A stretch of DNA of 64,000 nt, taken from contig CAWCWN010000003.1 in the NCBI GenBank assembly GCA_963799245.1, forward strand, positions 1,426,001-1,490,000, read 5' to 3'. The translations under genes were made by a program, and so were the position numbers. The notes under the pieces are model-generated. The model was not told the origin of the DNA. It saw only the letters and a program-made list of their open reading frames with translations, and made no database searches. Origin of the DNA: CAWCWN01 sp963799245. GTDB lineage: Bacteria > Chloroflexota > Ktedonobacteria > Ktedonobacterales > Ktedonobacteraceae. This document shows, in pieces, positions 63,343-64,000 of the stretch; positions within the stretch are counted from its first letter, which is position 1; every line of letters starts with the position of its first letter.

Positions 63343-64000
63343 GCTATATTCCTAATACTCCTGAAGATCAGGAGGCAATGCTGGGCCCGTCTGGGATTAC
63401 CTTCATTGGAGGCGTTACTTACGCCTGTTCCAGAGAATGTGCGCCTGCAACGCCCGCTTGATCTGCCTGCGGGCCTGCCCGAGGCCAGACCTTAAACGGG
63501 TGCTCAACGGCATGGCAGCCAGAAATACTGATCTGGATAGTGCCAGCTCTTTTCTCGGCGCGGGCACATACGATCACGCTATCCCAAGTGTCGTCCCTTA
63601 CCTTCAACAGCGGTCCGAGTTTGTCACTTCATATACACCCTACCAGCCGGAGGTCAGCCAGGGGATGCTCCAGGCCATCTATGAGTTTCAAACGATGGTC
63701 TGCCAGATCACCGGCCTGGATATAGCCAATGCCTCTCTTTACGATGGCGCGACCGCTGTCGTCGAAGCCGTACTGCTCGCGCTTGGTCCGGGTGGAAGTG
63801 GCGAGGTGGTAGTATCAAGGGGCGTTGACCCGCAGTATCGCAACGTCCTGCATACCTACGCCCACGCCCGTGGCTTCCAGGTAAAAGAGGTGCCGCTGCG
63901 CGATGGCGGCACCTCCATCGAGGAACTCAATGAAGCCGTAAGCGCCACGACCGCCGCGGTCGTCATCCAGCAGCCCAATTTCTTTGGCTGCATCGAGGAT
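63339..64000 (+). pseudogene. gcvPA: Glycine dehydrogenase subunit 1 (P-protein alpha), two frameshifts, partial
   Basis: ATG 63339 behind GAGGGAG begins MSYIPNTPEDQEAMLG. The frame then moves to LGLPSLEALLTPVPENVRLQ-RPLDLPAGLPE after an extra G near 63383, and again after an extra G near 63483 to DLKRVLNGMAARNTDLDSAS, SFLGAGTYDHAIPSVVPYLQ, FVTSYTPYQPEVSQGMLQAI, YDGATAVVEAVLLAL and VVIQQPNFFGCIED at the window edge. This is the N-terminal half of the split PLP-dependent glycine decarboxylase; gcvPB should follow outside the window. The reading is otherwise intact, so sequence error is the likelier cause. Confidence 0.93.

Overview
The window reads as chromosomal DNA of a Ktedonobacteria-like member of the Chloroflexota. 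This is inferred from gene content: several receptor-like Ser/Thr kinases, two very long DUF4012 proteins, zinc-ribbon PP2C/VWA/FHA signalling proteins, and a heavy load of IS66, IS630, IS5, ISAs1, IS607, TnpB and IsrB elements. All family calls come from motifs read by eye; nothing was searched or aligned.

Layout. (1) 1-2.8 kb: an IS1 remnant, a SUKH (SMI1/KNR4) gene and an IS605-type TnpB element. (2) 3.0-26.6 kb, minus strand: an exopolysaccharide (EPS) cluster. In transcription order it holds a monotopic sugar-phosphate transferase, a Wzz/BY-kinase, a DUF4012 protein, a GT4, a Wzy-type polymerase, a C5-epimerase/GT4 fusion, a Wzx-type flippase, two GT4s, two methyltransferases, a GH26 hydrolase, a Gfo/Idh oxidoreductase and a CpsB-type PHP phosphatase. 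Three genes are split by three unrelated insertion sequences (IS5, IS630, IS66); in each case the two halves remain in the same frame. The polymerase also has an in-frame TAA. (3) 27-41 kb: an accessory zone with a 144-bp MITE-like element, ISAs1, a kinase-DUF4012 fusion, IS630, an IsrB gene with a probable upstream omega RNA, an IS607 tnpA-tnpB pair, a further kinase and an ISNCY remnant. (4) 41.7-44.5 kb: a three-gene operon (membrane protein, processive GT2, GH26) with a terminator, followed by a deleted ISAs1 copy. (5) 45.3-53.8 kb: der, then a PP2C / kinase-TPR / PP2C / VWA / FHA run that looks like a phospho-signalling module. (6) 53.9-56.8 kb: rpmH-rnpA-yidD-yidC-jag. (7) 56.9-61.1 kb: a PfkB kinase, a sortase with a possible substrate, and a kinase. 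(8) 61.3-64.0 kb: the glycine-cleavage genes gcvT-gcvH-gcvPA, led by a tandem, covarying structured RNA that I cannot assign to a known riboswitch class.

Two cautions. Several conserved genes (der, gcvH, gcvPA twice, a kinase, GH26, Gfo/Idh twice) are each broken by what looks like a single-base insertion or deletion, often in a short homopolymer. Because der is normally essential, consensus error is the simplest explanation for at least part of this. The EPS and accessory regions look richer in A+T than the core genes, which fits acquisition by transfer, but I did not compute composition.

The best candidates for something new are the tandem RNA before gcvT (61366-61537), the IsrB / IS607 / TnpB assembly beside an IS630 (33140-37765), the kinase-DUF4012 fusion (29457-32483) and the epimerase-glycosyltransferase fusion (12962-16765).
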